Source: an uncultured Draconibacterium sp.
GTDB lineage: Bacteria > Bacteroidota > Bacteroidia > Bacteroidales > Prolixibacteraceae
Assembly: GCF_963675065.1 (NCBI RefSeq)
Contig: NZ_OY775906.1
Location: 722,001-786,000 of the forward strand
Direction of reading: 5' to 3'
DNA length: 64,000 nucleotides
Shown: positions 24,330 through 32,424 of the stretch, in pieces
Layout: each line of letters starts with the position of its first letter
How positions within the stretch are numbered: the first letter of the stretch is position 1
Position numbers and translations under genes: made by a program
The notes under the pieces: model-generated
Told to the model about the DNA's origin: nothing
The model's input: the letters and a program-made list of their open reading frames with translations, nothing else
The model's database searches: none

Positions 24330-24679
24330 CATTAAAAGATTGCGATGTAAACTGGATGGACGGATTTGGTGGTGCAATTACAGTTTGCGATACAGAAGGT
24401 ATTGTTGTTTATATGAACGATTTTTCCATTCGGCAGTTTGAAAAGTATGGCGGCGAAAAATTGCTGGGAACTAACTTGTTGGATTGTCATCCCGAGCCAT
24501 CGAAAACCAAACTTCGCGAAATGCTGGCTACACCCACCGAGAATACATATACCACCGAAAAGAGTGGTGTAAAAAAGGTAATTACCCAAAAACCGTGGAT
24601 GGAAAACGGGTATTTCTGCGGGGTAGTGGAGTTATCGTTTGAGATTCCTTCTGATATTGAAAATCAGATTCGTAGTTAA
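24326..24679 (+). CDS. Small single-domain PAS protein
   Basis: The 117-residue protein is essentially one PAS fold: GGAITVCDTEGIVVYMNDFSIRQF, then LLGTNLLDCHPEPSKTKLREML and a C-terminal beta sheet (ITQKPWMENGYFCGVVELSFEI). PAS domains bind small ligands or partner proteins. No output domain is attached, so it must signal through a partner. The start codon overlaps the stop of the pseudo-GH16 repeat gene (ATGA), making translational coupling and a shared complex likely. Ligand and partner are not identified. Confidence 0.82.
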   Translation: MTLKDCDVNWMDGFGGAITVCDTEGIVVYMNDFSIRQFEKYGGEKLLGTNLLDCHPEPSKTKLREMLATPTENTYTTEKSGVKKVITQKPWMENGYFCGVVELSFEIPSDIENQIRS

Positions 24680-24692
24680 CCTGGTTCTTAAT

Positions 24693-26981
24693 CTATAAGC
24701 CTCGTTTGTTGAATAAGATATATCCAAAATTTAGGGTGACATAAAGGTTGGTGTTACTCTTTTCGTAATAATTGAACGAAAGACTTACCGGTCCAATTCC
24801 AGTTTGATAAACCAACGCTGCCAATCCCTGCAGATAATAATTATTTATAAAGTCGTCGCTTTTAATTGCGGTAAGGTCTGGTTGCTCCAACTCTTCATGA
24901 ATGGGACAGAATCCATAACCTTCAACACGAAGATGCAAATCAGGCGAGAATTTGAATATCGCTTTTAATCCTCCTGCCAGATAATTATTCGAATTAAATT
25001 CGTTAATAAACAGTGATTTACTATGTGGTGTAGGGGTAAATCCCTGGGCGGCAATTTTTGTCGATCGGTACGTACGAAACAATTCTTTTGTACTTAAAAA
25101 TGATTCGAGGTGGGTCCCCAATACAAATCTCTCTCCCAGCGAAAAATAGCGTAACGAATGGGCATGCAGCTGAAAATAATTGTGATTGGTTAATTTCGTT
25201 GAGGAGCTTGTATTACTTTCGGCAGTGTACTTCTCTTCGCCAATAACAAATCTGCCATCAATTCCACGGTGAGCGCCTTCTGTTGCATACTGCTTGTAAT
25301 TCAGTGAGTTATTTTCGAATCCTACCTTCGAGACAAATGCATTAAATTTTGAATTGTTGGGCATACTTCCTGCTTCCGTTTCCTCCGTTTGATAAAAGTC
25401 ATTACTTGCCGAAGAATAGGCAACACCCGCATAAAATTTACTATGCAGGCCTAATGGTAACCCTGTTTCTAATCTGAAATTGGTTTCATCTTTTATTATG
25501 TACGGCGAGCGAACGTCCTCAAAAATCAGTTCCGTACTCGACGAAAAATAATCCCACCGGTTAAAAGTTAAGTACGATTCGAGGTAGAAAGGCAGCGCTG
25601 TTGGATAATCAATACGGCCGCCGAGTTTAAAAGAACTGTAAAACCGTCCAAAGTAAATGTTCGAATGCAGCGAATAAGCTCTGCTGTTGTAGCTTCTGAA
25701 ATTAATGGCAGCAAAGCCCTGGTTAATGGGCTTGGTAGAAATATTACCACCAATACTCAAATCCAGTCGTTTTTCTGGTTCTACCTTCAAATGTAAATCA
25801 AAATAACCAGTGCCGTGATTGTAGCGCGTAATGGGTTGAATCGACTTTAGTTGTTCATCGGCAACTAATTTAAAATACTCGGTTTTTAATGTAGAGAGCG
25901 TTACGATGTTATTCCTGTGTTTAATACTTTGTATGATAAATTGTCGTTGCATGGGGTCGCTAACGCCTTCAACCTGAATGTTTTGAAAATTTAGTTCTGG
26001 TTTCCGCGCATTAAAACTGTCGCGTTTTGCCTGAACTTCTTCCTTCGGAACACGACGTTTAACCAATTGTTTTATACTATCAATTTTGGCCAGTGTAGTT
26101 TGTTCTCCGCGGGCCAGAACTGTATCTATTTTATTAAAATCGAGCAGACCAACATTATCAAATTTTGTTTCCAGCAAAATCCCATCCGATGGTTTAATCT
26201 CAAAATTAGTTGGCCTCATAACCATATTCGAAATCTGCCGCATAACATCATCTGCGTCGGCAGCTCTTGCGTCATCAGCAACCTTATGCCCGATAATAAT
26301 ATCCGGGTTAAAAATATCTTTCATATGGTCGGTTGGAAAGTTGTTCAACAGACCTCCGTCGAACAAAAGTTTTCCATCAATTTCAATGGGTTTAAAATAA
26401 AGCGGAACAGTCATTGATGCCCGCATGGCATTTCCCAGGTCGCCATCACGTAAAACTAATGGTTTACTGTTGTTTACATCGGCGGCAATACAAAAGAAAG
26501 GAACCAGTAATTGGTTAAAATCGTAATTACAGGCGGCACTGGTAGCAGCTGTTAATTCCATAAACGCAAAATCCATTTGTTCGCCGGGAATAATACTGGT
26601 TGGGGGCAGTATTTTTACTTTTTCATCTTTTCTGGCCACGCGCAGTTGTATCCATGTTGGATCTTCTTCCTGACGTTTAAAATAATAGCGGTATTCGCGT
26701 TGTATTTTTCCCGTCGACCAGAAATAGAAATCGTCCGACTTAAAAAGCTCTTCCATTTCGTCGGCCGAATAACCTGCAGCATAAAGCCCACCAACAATTG
26801 CTCCAATTGAAGTTCCTGATATATAGTCGATTGGGATGTCATTTTCTTCCAAAACCCTTATAACGGAAATATGTGCCATTCCCTTGGCACCACCTCCACT
26901 GAGCACAAGCCCAACCGATTGAGCTTTGCTTTGCACAACGGAAAAAGTAAATAACAGGATAACAAGTAGCAATTTATTCAT
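24693..26981 (-). CDS. Patatin-like phospholipase with POTRA and outer-membrane barrel
   Basis: A 762-residue protein with a signal peptide (residues 1-20), a patatin domain, a POTRA-like segment (about 325-400) and a C-terminal Omp85-like beta barrel. The patatin dyad is visible: oxyanion loop SGGGAKG (28-34), nucleophile S58 in GTSIG and D208 in DGG. The layout corresponds to PlpD-type (type Vd) autotransporters and to the Bacteroidota patatin-BamA fusions, which place a lipase on the cell surface or keep it in the periplasm. It is monocistronic, convergent with the PAS gene, with a -7 box at 27008-27015. Activity is expected, substrate unknown. Confidence 0.92.
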   Translation of the reverse strand: MNKLLLVILLFTFSVVQSKAQSVGLVLSGGGAKGMAHISVIRVLEENDIPIDYISGTSIGAIVGGLYAAGYSADEMEELFKSDDFYFWSTGKIQREYRYYFKRQEEDPTWIQLRVARKDEKVKILPPTSIIPGEQMDFAFMELTAATSAACNYDFNQLLVPFFCIAADVNNSKPLVLRDGDLGNAMRASMTVPLYFKPIEIDGKLLFDGGLLNNFPTDHMKDIFNPDIIIGHKVADDARAADADDVMRQISNMVMRPTNFEIKPSDGILLETKFDNVGLLDFNKIDTVLARGEQTTLAKIDSIKQLVKRRVPKEEVQAKRDSFNARKPELNFQNIQVEGVSDPMQRQFIIQSIKHRNNIVTLSTLKTEYFKLVADEQLKSIQPITRYNHGTGYFDLHLKVEPEKRLDLSIGGNISTKPINQGFAAINFRSYNSRAYSLHSNIYFGRFYSSFKLGGRIDYPTALPFYLESYLTFNRWDYFSSSTELIFEDVRSPYIIKDETNFRLETGLPLGLHSKFYAGVAYSSASNDFYQTEETEAGSMPNNSKFNAFVSKVGFENNSLNYKQYATEGAHRGIDGRFVIGEEKYTAESNTSSSTKLTNHNYFQLHAHSLRYFSLGERFVLGTHLESFLSTKELFRTYRSTKIAAQGFTPTPHSKSLFINEFNSNNYLAGGLKAIFKFSPDLHLRVEGYGFCPIHEELEQPDLTAIKSDDFINNYYLQGLAALVYQTGIGPVSLSFNYYEKSNTNLYVTLNFGYILFNKRGL

Positions 26982-27007
26982 AGGGTCAATTGTTTTCTGA
27001 ACGCTAT

Positions 27008-27015
27008 CAAAATTA
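27008..27015 (-). promoter_or_regulatory. -7 box (TAATTTTG) of the patatin gene
   Basis: An exact TAnnTTTG on the minus strand, 27 bases ahead of the patatin start codon. The rest of the 294-base gap (26982-27275) shows nothing recognisable. Confidence 0.5.
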
Positions 27016-27275
27016 CGAAAAACGAGAGTATGTTAAATGCGCTTATTCTAAAATCTTATTAAAAACTGATTAAATTCAGTTGTTTCTCTATGACAGACAG
27101 AAAAATGCGCGTATAGGTTGCTTTCTCGTAGCATAATTTTCTAACCACTACTTTTTTAATAGTTTTGTTAAGAAGAGGTTTTAACATCTGAATTTTTAAA
27201 TTAGTGTTCAGGGTAAATCGGGTTTGAAGTGTTTTGGATATACAAATGATAACTGGCTTTAATTAAAATTAAGGA

Positions 27276-28655
27276 GTGAAACAACTAATCACCATATTTA
27301 TACTTGTTTGGATAAGTTTGTTGGGTAATGCACAGCTGGTAACCGAACCCGATTTTAGTTGGGGAAACTGCAGTTACTACAATGCCAATGTAGGAGATAC
27401 CATCCAGTTTAAGGGAGTTTATGTGGTTTTGCTCGATATGAAAAACCACTACAACAAACTGAGTATTAATAATGATACCATTGAACTAAAGGTAAGCCGT
27501 CGTAGTCTGCCATCGAGTTTAAATTTATTACGTGCTTTTGTTGCTGATAACCGGAATGTTAAAAAACTGGCTTCAAATAAAGCGGTGCATGGATTATTAA
27601 AAAAGGATGCGCTGATTTGTTTATCGAATAATAAAAACCACATGCTGGCTTTTGATTCATTTAGTTTTCCGGTGAGTTATAACGATGGTTTTAACTGGAA
27701 TATGAACGAAGACGATCATATGTTTTCGTACCAGGGAAGAGGATGCAACTCCGGCAATGATGAAGTGAAATCGAACGAGGGAATCGGAATTGCTTTATCT
27801 GATGCCCGTGGAATTGAAAAACATTGGCTGCTTGCCATTGAAGATAGTAAGGTAATTTGGGTAGAGGACCAAAAAAACGGTCGCAATAGCAAAGAGGCAT
27901 GTATTCTTTTGCAGAGCAACTCTAATCCACTTATTTTTTATGTGTACGATCATTTATACGCTAACAATGTTCAGGTAAAGGAAGGACAGGATGTACGATT
28001 GGGAGAGCTTTTAGGAACGGCTTGGGGAGACGAAAACTGGGGCTATCTGCAACTGGCAGTAGTAAAAAGCGATACCATCCCCGATTACGAAAACCGATAT
28101 ACCAACTGCGTAAATTTTTTCCCGCAGCTTTACGAATTGTATTTTAAAAACACCTTTAATTTTACGAAATCCTTTACCCGCGGAAAAGTTGATTTTGCAC
28201 AGCAACCGCAAAGAAACGGTAACCGAAAGAACCTGCTTGCTTTTGAAGAATACGCCGGTATGGGATGGGATTTAGGAGCCTGGAATACTACTGATAAAGT
28301 AATGTTTTGCGCAAGGGGCGAGCAAGGGAATGCCCGATTAAAGAAAGTCCTGTTCGGGGGCTCTGATGCAGAATGTCGGAATCCGAATAATTATTTTGAA
28401 TACGAAATTAATGTGCGAAACGGTGTTTACCGGGTGCGGGCACAGGTGGGAGATGTGGAACAGGATTCGTGGCAAAAGATTGAATACGAAGGTTTTGAAG
28501 CTGCCACCTACGAATTGGCGGCAGGAGAGCTAAAATGGACATCGGAAAAAGTGGTAAAAGTTACTGATCGTAAATTGACCGTTCGTATTTATGTTGATCC
28601 TGATAATAGAAAAGTTGCCGGGATCAGCGAGATTGTATTTCAACAGGCATACTAA
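27276..28655 (+). CDS. Secreted protein with degenerate M23-like domain and a carbohydrate-binding-like C terminus
   Basis: A 459-residue protein that starts at GTG (27276, with AAGGA just ahead) and has a signal peptide ending GNAQ (residue 20). Residues 185-262 look like an M23/LytM beta core: YDHLYANNVQVKEGQDVRLG and GELLGTAWG are close to the GHL...VKxGQxVxxGxxIG pattern of active enzymes, but the HxxxD and HLHF zinc motifs are missing (the latter reads GYLQL). Residues 370-457 resemble a malectin- or galactose-binding-like beta sandwich (NGVYRVRAQVGD). It may bind wall or glycan material rather than cut it. Domain calls are by eye. Its 3' end overlaps the convergent MBL gene by four bases. 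Confidence 0.75.
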   Translation: MKQLITIFILVWISLLGNAQLVTEPDFSWGNCSYYNANVGDTIQFKGVYVVLLDMKNHYNKLSINNDTIELKVSRRSLPSSLNLLRAFVADNRNVKKLASNKAVHGLLKKDALICLSNNKNHMLAFDSFSFPVSYNDGFNWNMNEDDHMFSYQGRGCNSGNDEVKSNEGIGIALSDARGIEKHWLLAIEDSKVIWVEDQKNGRNSKEACILLQSNSNPLIFYVYDHLYANNVQVKEGQDVRLGELLGTAWGDENWGYLQLAVVKSDTIPDYENRYTNCVNFFPQLYELYFKNTFNFTKSFTRGKVDFAQQPQRNGNRKNLLAFEEYAGMGWDLGAWNTTDKVMFCARGEQGNARLKKVLFGGSDAECRNPNNYFEYEINVRNGVYRVRAQVGDVEQDSWQKIEYEGFEAATYELAAGELKWTSEKVVKVTDRKLTVRIYVDPDNRKVAGISEIVFQQAY

Positions 28656-29437
28656 AATCTAAAGACCATTCCTGTTTTTACCTGCTCTGTTTTAAAAGTT
28701 GAATGAAATAATGCCAGTGCCGGAAGTGCTGTACAGTGCGATGGTAAAAGCTTTTCAACTTTATTTTGCTTAAAATATTCTACGGTTTTTAACGTTTGGT
28801 TGTCTTGTCTTTTCAAATGAAAACCACCGATTACAGCTTTTATCTTATCAACTTTAGAAACCTTCTTGGCATGTTCACAAATATTACAAATACCGGAATG
28901 CGAGCAGCCGGTAATTACTATCAGTTCATTATTTACAATTGCAACTAATGCCGAATCGTCAGGTATAAAATCATCGGAACCATCAGTAAATTCAAAGCTT
29001 GTTGACTGGCTTTCAAAATCATTACTTCTTGGAATTTCTCCTAAAAAGAACAGGTTCTCTGAAAGTTGAACTGAGTTTTTGCTTTCCTTTAATGTAAACT
29101 GTTTTTCAATTTCATTTCTGGTGAGTTCCAATCCAACAGTAGTGTGGTCGGCTTTTCGGTATCGTTGGGAAAAACTGTCCGAATGAGTGATTAATGTTTT
29201 GTCTTTCAAAAATTTTAATCCATTTCCATGGTCCCAATGTCCATGGCTCAAAACCACAGTTTTTACCTCTTTTTCAATGTTGATATTTAGCTTTGCTGCA
29301 TTTTTTAGAAAAACATCAGAATGACCGGAATCGAATAAAATCTTTTCATTATCGATTTCAATTAGGTAGGAGAGTCCGTGTTCTGCCAGAAATTGCCCGC
29401 CGGCAGCATTATCTGTTAAAATAGAGATTGTTAGCAT
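28652..29437 (-). CDS. Metallo-beta-lactamase-fold hydrolase (COG1237-like)
   Basis: The 261-residue protein has the MBL zinc motif LSHGHWDHGNG (HxHxDH), followed by GCSHSGI with the next ligand and GGFHL near the C terminus. The N-terminal TISILTDNAAGG and FDSGHSDVF pattern fits the COG1237 subfamily, named after a methanopterin-pathway enzyme but of unknown activity in most bacteria. Its start overlaps the end of the second MinD-type ATPase gene by 7 bases, so it is the last gene of the Fe-S/NifX-like cluster. Members often sit next to such ATPases in anaerobes. Confidence 0.88.
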   Translation of the reverse strand: MLTISILTDNAAGGQFLAEHGLSYLIEIDNEKILFDSGHSDVFLKNAAKLNINIEKEVKTVVLSHGHWDHGNGLKFLKDKTLITHSDSFSQRYRKADHTTVGLELTRNEIEKQFTLKESKNSVQLSENLFFLGEIPRSNDFESQSTSFEFTDGSDDFIPDDSALVAIVNNELIVITGCSHSGICNICEHAKKVSKVDKIKAVIGGFHLKRQDNQTLKTVEYFKQNKVEKLLPSHCTALPALALFHSTFKTEQVKTGMVFRF

Positions 29438-30318
29438 ATTTTATGAGTCGAATTGTCGCATATCCATTCCCAAATGGATTTTAAATTTAAACTAATTGGA
29501 TGATCCGGCGCATATTCTACCAACGATTTTTCGTGTAACATGCACTCAACAAATAGTTCTGAAAAAGGGACTTTTCCAACAAGAGGAATATTGTTGTCGA
29601 TTAAGTAGTGTTCGACAGTTGCCGTAAATTCAGTATTTATGTCGTACTTATTGATGATGGCATAAATGGGAACGTTAAACGAATTAACCAATTCCACAAG
29701 ACGTTTAGCATCGTGCAATCCCGAAACAGTTGGTTCTATCACCAGCAGAACTGCATTTGTTCCGGTTATAGATGAAATGGCAGTACAACCAATCCCCGGA
29801 GGACCATCGTTAATTATAAATTGTGCTTTATTTTCACTGGCCAATTCTTTTGCCTTTTCTCGTATTCGGGTTACCAGTTTCCCTGAATTCTCCTCGCCGG
29901 GGCCCATTTTGGCATGTACCATTACACCAAAACGTGTGTCGGAAACAAACCACTGGTTGTTCAGATTTTGGGTGGTTTGAATGGCGCCTACCGGGCAAAG
30001 TCGCTCGCATAAACGACAGCCTTCGCATTGATAGGGATTGATTTCAGGAAAACCATTGCTGTTGGTAAAAATGGCTTCAAAACGGCATGCTTCCAGGCAG
30101 GTTTCACAGTTTGTACACTCTTCCTGATTGATAAAAGCCAACGAGCCGCTATCGAATGGATGCGTTTCTTTTATCTCAGGCTTTAAAATTAAATGCAAAT
30201 CGGCAGCATCAACATCGTTATCGCAAAATACAGCGTTTTGGGCCAACGAAGCCAGTGCCGCTGCTATGCTGGTTTTTCCCGCACCTCCTTTTCCGCTGAG
30301 TATAGTAATTTCTTTCAT
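29431..30318 (-). CDS. MinD-type ATPase with inserted 2x[4Fe-4S] ferredoxin domain (second)
   Basis: The 295-residue protein has a deviant Walker A LSGKGGAGKTS (residues 7-17), as in MinD/Mrp/Nbp35 ATPases. A ferredoxin domain is inserted at about residues 64-115, with two clusters of cysteines: CTNCETCLEAC and CEGCRLCERLCP. DGPPGIGC is the switch region. This is the COG1149 type of P-loop protein, thought to act in Fe-S or metal cofactor assembly or transfer. It starts one base behind a paralogous gene, suggesting a heterodimer. Confidence 0.92.
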   Translation of the reverse strand: MKEITILSGKGGAGKTSIAAALASLAQNAVFCDNDVDAADLHLILKPEIKETHPFDSGSLAFINQEECTNCETCLEACRFEAIFTNSNGFPEINPYQCEGCRLCERLCPVGAIQTTQNLNNQWFVSDTRFGVMVHAKMGPGEENSGKLVTRIREKAKELASENKAQFIINDGPPGIGCTAISSITGTNAVLLVIEPTVSGLHDAKRLVELVNSFNVPIYAIINKYDINTEFTATVEHYLIDNNIPLVGKVPFSELFVECMLHEKSLVEYAPDHPISLNLKSIWEWICDNSTHKIC

Positions 30319-30319
30319 T

Positions 30320-31183
30320 TTAGTTGATTATTGTTGCCAATTTTTCAATGATAGATTGATAGGCTTTTTCTACCTCTTGGGGAATATTTTCAAACAAATT
30401 TCCCCGCGAATAATTCCCGGCATAAGCTTTTGAAAACGGTATCTTACCCAGCAACGTGATATCGCTTTCTTCCAAAAAGCGATAAATAGCGTCGTTCCCC
30501 AAACCGGCTTTGTTTACAATTACGCCAAATGGTTTATGTATTTCGTTGAGTAACTCAACGGTTATTTTTAAATCGTGCAGGCCAAACGGAGTTGGTTCAG
30601 TAACTAGTATGACATAATTGGCTGTGGCAACAGTTTCAACAACGGGGCAACTTGTGCCGGGAGGTGCATCAAGCAGGGTAATTTGTTGTTTTGAATCAGC
30701 ATGCTTTTTAACTTTTTTGATCAGAGCTGTTTGCATGGCAGAACCAATTTCGAGGCGTCCTTCTGAAATTCCGGCACCAAAGGTTGTCCGGTAATCGGAA
30801 ATGCTGCCCAGCGAATTCTGAACCGGTGTGAGCGCATCAAACGAACAAGCCTCGAAACAAGCACCGCACGAATGGCAAAGCTCGTAATTTACTTCTGCAA
30901 ATTCCAGTTTCTTAACGATGCTAATTGCATTGAATTCGCACCATTCAACACATTTTTTGCAATAGGTACATTTTTCTTTATCAATTTCAGGAACGACGGT
31001 AAATACCTCTTTCTCTGCTTCTTTTTTCGCTTGAGAAAAGAAAAGTATGTCGTTTGGTTCTTCCACATCACAATCGATTAATTGTACCTGGTTGTTATAT
31101 TTTTCAGATAAGAAATAGTACAGGTTAACCGAAACAGTTGTTTTGCCGGTACCACCTTTACCACTTGCTATGGCAATTTGCAT
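30320..31183 (-). CDS. MinD-type ATPase with inserted 2x[4Fe-4S] ferredoxin domain (first)
   Basis: The 287-residue paralogue of the next gene. It has ASGKGGTGKTT (residues 6-16), an inserted ferredoxin domain with CTYCKKCVEWC and CHSCGACFEAC, and the switch LDAPPGTSCP. In COG1149 pairs of this kind the two proteins are thought to work together. A hairpin with a T run (31194-31230) lies just ahead of its start, so its expression may be separated or attenuated from the NifX-like genes upstream. Confidence 0.92.
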   Translation of the reverse strand: MQIAIASGKGGTGKTTVSVNLYYFLSEKYNNQVQLIDCDVEEPNDILFFSQAKKEAEKEVFTVVPEIDKEKCTYCKKCVEWCEFNAISIVKKLEFAEVNYELCHSCGACFEACSFDALTPVQNSLGSISDYRTTFGAGISEGRLEIGSAMQTALIKKVKKHADSKQQITLLDAPPGTSCPVVETVATANYVILVTEPTPFGLHDLKITVELLNEIHKPFGVIVNKAGLGNDAIYRFLEESDITLLGKIPFSKAYAGNYSRGNLFENIPQEVEKAYQSIIEKLATIIN

Positions 31184-31193
31184 GACACATGAT

Positions 31194-31230
31194 TTTAAAA
31201 AATTCCCCGGAGTGTTGCTCCGGGGAATAA
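31194..31230 (-). terminator. Terminator/attenuator inside the NifX-MinD cluster
   Basis: ATTCCCCGGAG pairs with CTCCGGGGAAT around TGTTG; on the minus strand the stem runs into six T. It is 104 bases behind the second NifX-like gene and only 11 bases ahead of the first MinD-type ATPase gene. Confidence 0.8.
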
Positions 31231-31333
31231 CGATTTAGTAGCTAACTCTGAGTGACTATGAAAAACGACTCAGAAATGCGCTCTATTCTGTTGCGCTAAT
31301 GTATTTTACGATGGTTATTTTAGCTGCTATTAT

Positions 31334-31675
31334 TTAATGATCGCAGTAATTGGCTGTAAATTCTATTGTTTCGTTGAGATAACCTTGTACCAATTCGCCT
31401 GCTGATAGTTGCGGTGCACCAACAAAAACATTTACATTGTTGTAGTTGAAAATTTGAATAGCTTTATGGCCCATTCCTCCTGCCAACACATCGGTAACGC
31501 CTTTTTCGGCTAACCATTTAGGCAACACTCCCGGCTCGTGAGGTGGGGGAGTTAACCGTTCTTCGTTTACGATTGTTGTGTCTTCAACATTTAACAGTGC
31601 AAAGTATTTACAGTGTCCGAAATGTCCGTCTAAAATCCCGCTTTCGTCAACAGGAACAGCAATTTTCTTACTCAT
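31334..31675 (-). CDS. NifX/NafY-like (dinitrogenase Fe-Mo cofactor domain) protein
   Basis: The 113-residue protein is a single Nitro_FeMo-Co domain (Pfam PF02579): KIAVPVDESGILDGHFGHCKYFAL, then GVLPKWLAEKGVTDVLAGGMGHKAI. Such stand-alone domains bind Fe-S or metal clusters; in nitrogen fixers they shuttle FeMo-cofactor precursors. No nif structural genes are in the window, so a role in another metal cofactor is more likely. It is the third gene from the promoter at 32270-32301, 15 bases behind DUF5320. Confidence 0.9.
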   Translation of the reverse strand: MSKKIAVPVDESGILDGHFGHCKYFALLNVEDTTIVNEERLTPPPHEPGVLPKWLAEKGVTDVLAGGMGHKAIQIFNYNNVNVFVGAPQLSAGELVQGYLNETIEFTANYCDH

Positions 31676-31690
31676 ACTAATTTCAATTTA

Positions 31691-31921
31691 TTAATTTTCT
31701 AATCGGCCAAATCCACGACCTCTTCCTCTTCCGCGTCCCCAACCTGTTTGAATAGAGTCGTCAGCTGCAAGATTTCTTTTTCTGAAGCCTCTGCCTTCGC
31801 CTCTTCTTCCAAATCCAAATCTGGTAAAAAGGTCATCGGTTAATGCGGTGTTACATCTTCCTTGTTTTCTGCCGGTTTGGGCTCCTTGTCCCGTTGGTCC
31901 GGTTTTGTCTAATCCTGGCAT
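31691..31921 (-). CDS. DUF5320 small Gly/Arg-rich protein
   Basis: The 76-residue protein begins MPGLDKTGPTGQG, the family's typical start (MPxxDxTGPxGxG), and ends in a GRG-rich, basic tail. An in-frame ATG six codons upstream (31939) would overlap the preceding gene; the MPG start at 31921, 4 bases behind that gene, is the family form. DUF5320 proteins are nearly always found with NifX-like and MinD/Mrp-type ATPase genes in anaerobes, and their role is unknown. Confidence 0.85.
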   Translation of the reverse strand: MPGLDKTGPTGQGAQTGRKQGRCNTALTDDLFTRFGFGRRGEGRGFRKRNLAADDSIQTGWGRGRGRGRGFGRLEN

Positions 31922-31925
31922 CTTT

Positions 31926-32246
31926 CTAATTGTTTTCAATTTTCAAAATAATATCCTTCACATTCAGCTCTTCATCATCTAACTCTATCATTTGGATCTG
32001 GAATTTCTCCAGCATATCCTTAGCTTTTGGTCCAAAATGACCAGAGATGATTTGTTCAGCACCTAATTCTGCGGCCATTTCCGAAGATTTTGTACCGGCT
32101 CCACCATTTGAGTTTTTAAAGCTGTTTTCGATGAAGTTAGTTGCGTGTGTTTCTTTATCGTATACACAAAACCAACCTGCACGTCCAAATCGTAAATCAA
32201 ATTTAGAGTCTACATTGTCTCCGGATGAAGTAATTATTGTTTTCAT
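31926..32246 (-). CDS. NifX/NafY-like protein, first gene of the cluster
   Basis: The 106-residue protein is a second Nitro_FeMo-Co domain: TIITSSGDNVDSKFDLRFGRAGWF, AGTKSSEMAAELGAEQIISGHFGPKA. It heads a run of short, tightly spaced genes (this, DUF5320, NifX-like), with the MinD-type ATPases and MBL hydrolase following. A complete -33/-7 promoter lies 24 bases upstream. The two NifX-like proteins differ clearly, so they may play different parts in cofactor handling. Confidence 0.9.
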   Translation of the reverse strand: MKTIITSSGDNVDSKFDLRFGRAGWFCVYDKETHATNFIENSFKNSNGGAGTKSSEMAAELGAEQIISGHFGPKAKDMLEKFQIQMIELDDEELNVKDIILKIENN

Positions 32247-32269
32247 TTATTAGTTACATATGTTCCCTA

Positions 32270-32301
32270 CAAAGGTAAGGTAAATTAGGTTTAAAAACAA
32301 A
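32270..32301 (-). promoter_or_regulatory. Promoter of the NifX/DUF5320 cluster
   Basis: On the minus strand TTTG (32301-32298) and TACCTTTG (32277-32270) are 20 bases apart, a full sigma-ABfr-type match. Just upstream GTTTAC (32319-32324) and GTAAAC (32336-32341) form an inverted repeat that could be an operator. Confidence 0.65.
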
Positions 32302-32357
32302 ATATTAAACGAACAAATGTTTACTAAGTGAATTTGTAAACGATTAGGATTGGGCAC

Positions 32358-32400
32358 AAAAAAAAATGCAAAGCAATTGATGATTATGGCCTTGCAATTT
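32358..32400 (-). terminator. Terminator of the DUF308 gene
   Basis: On the minus strand AATTGCAAGGCC pairs imperfectly with the downstream GCTTTGCATT and is followed by nine T, 24 bases past the stop codon. Confidence 0.65.
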
Positions 32401-32424
32401 CTAATGAATTAAAATATGGAATAT

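Noticed and set aside
32350..32357. TTGGGCAC similar to the cassette core sites.
   Set aside because: It lacks the G of the core, has no matching stem and lies by chance before a terminator.
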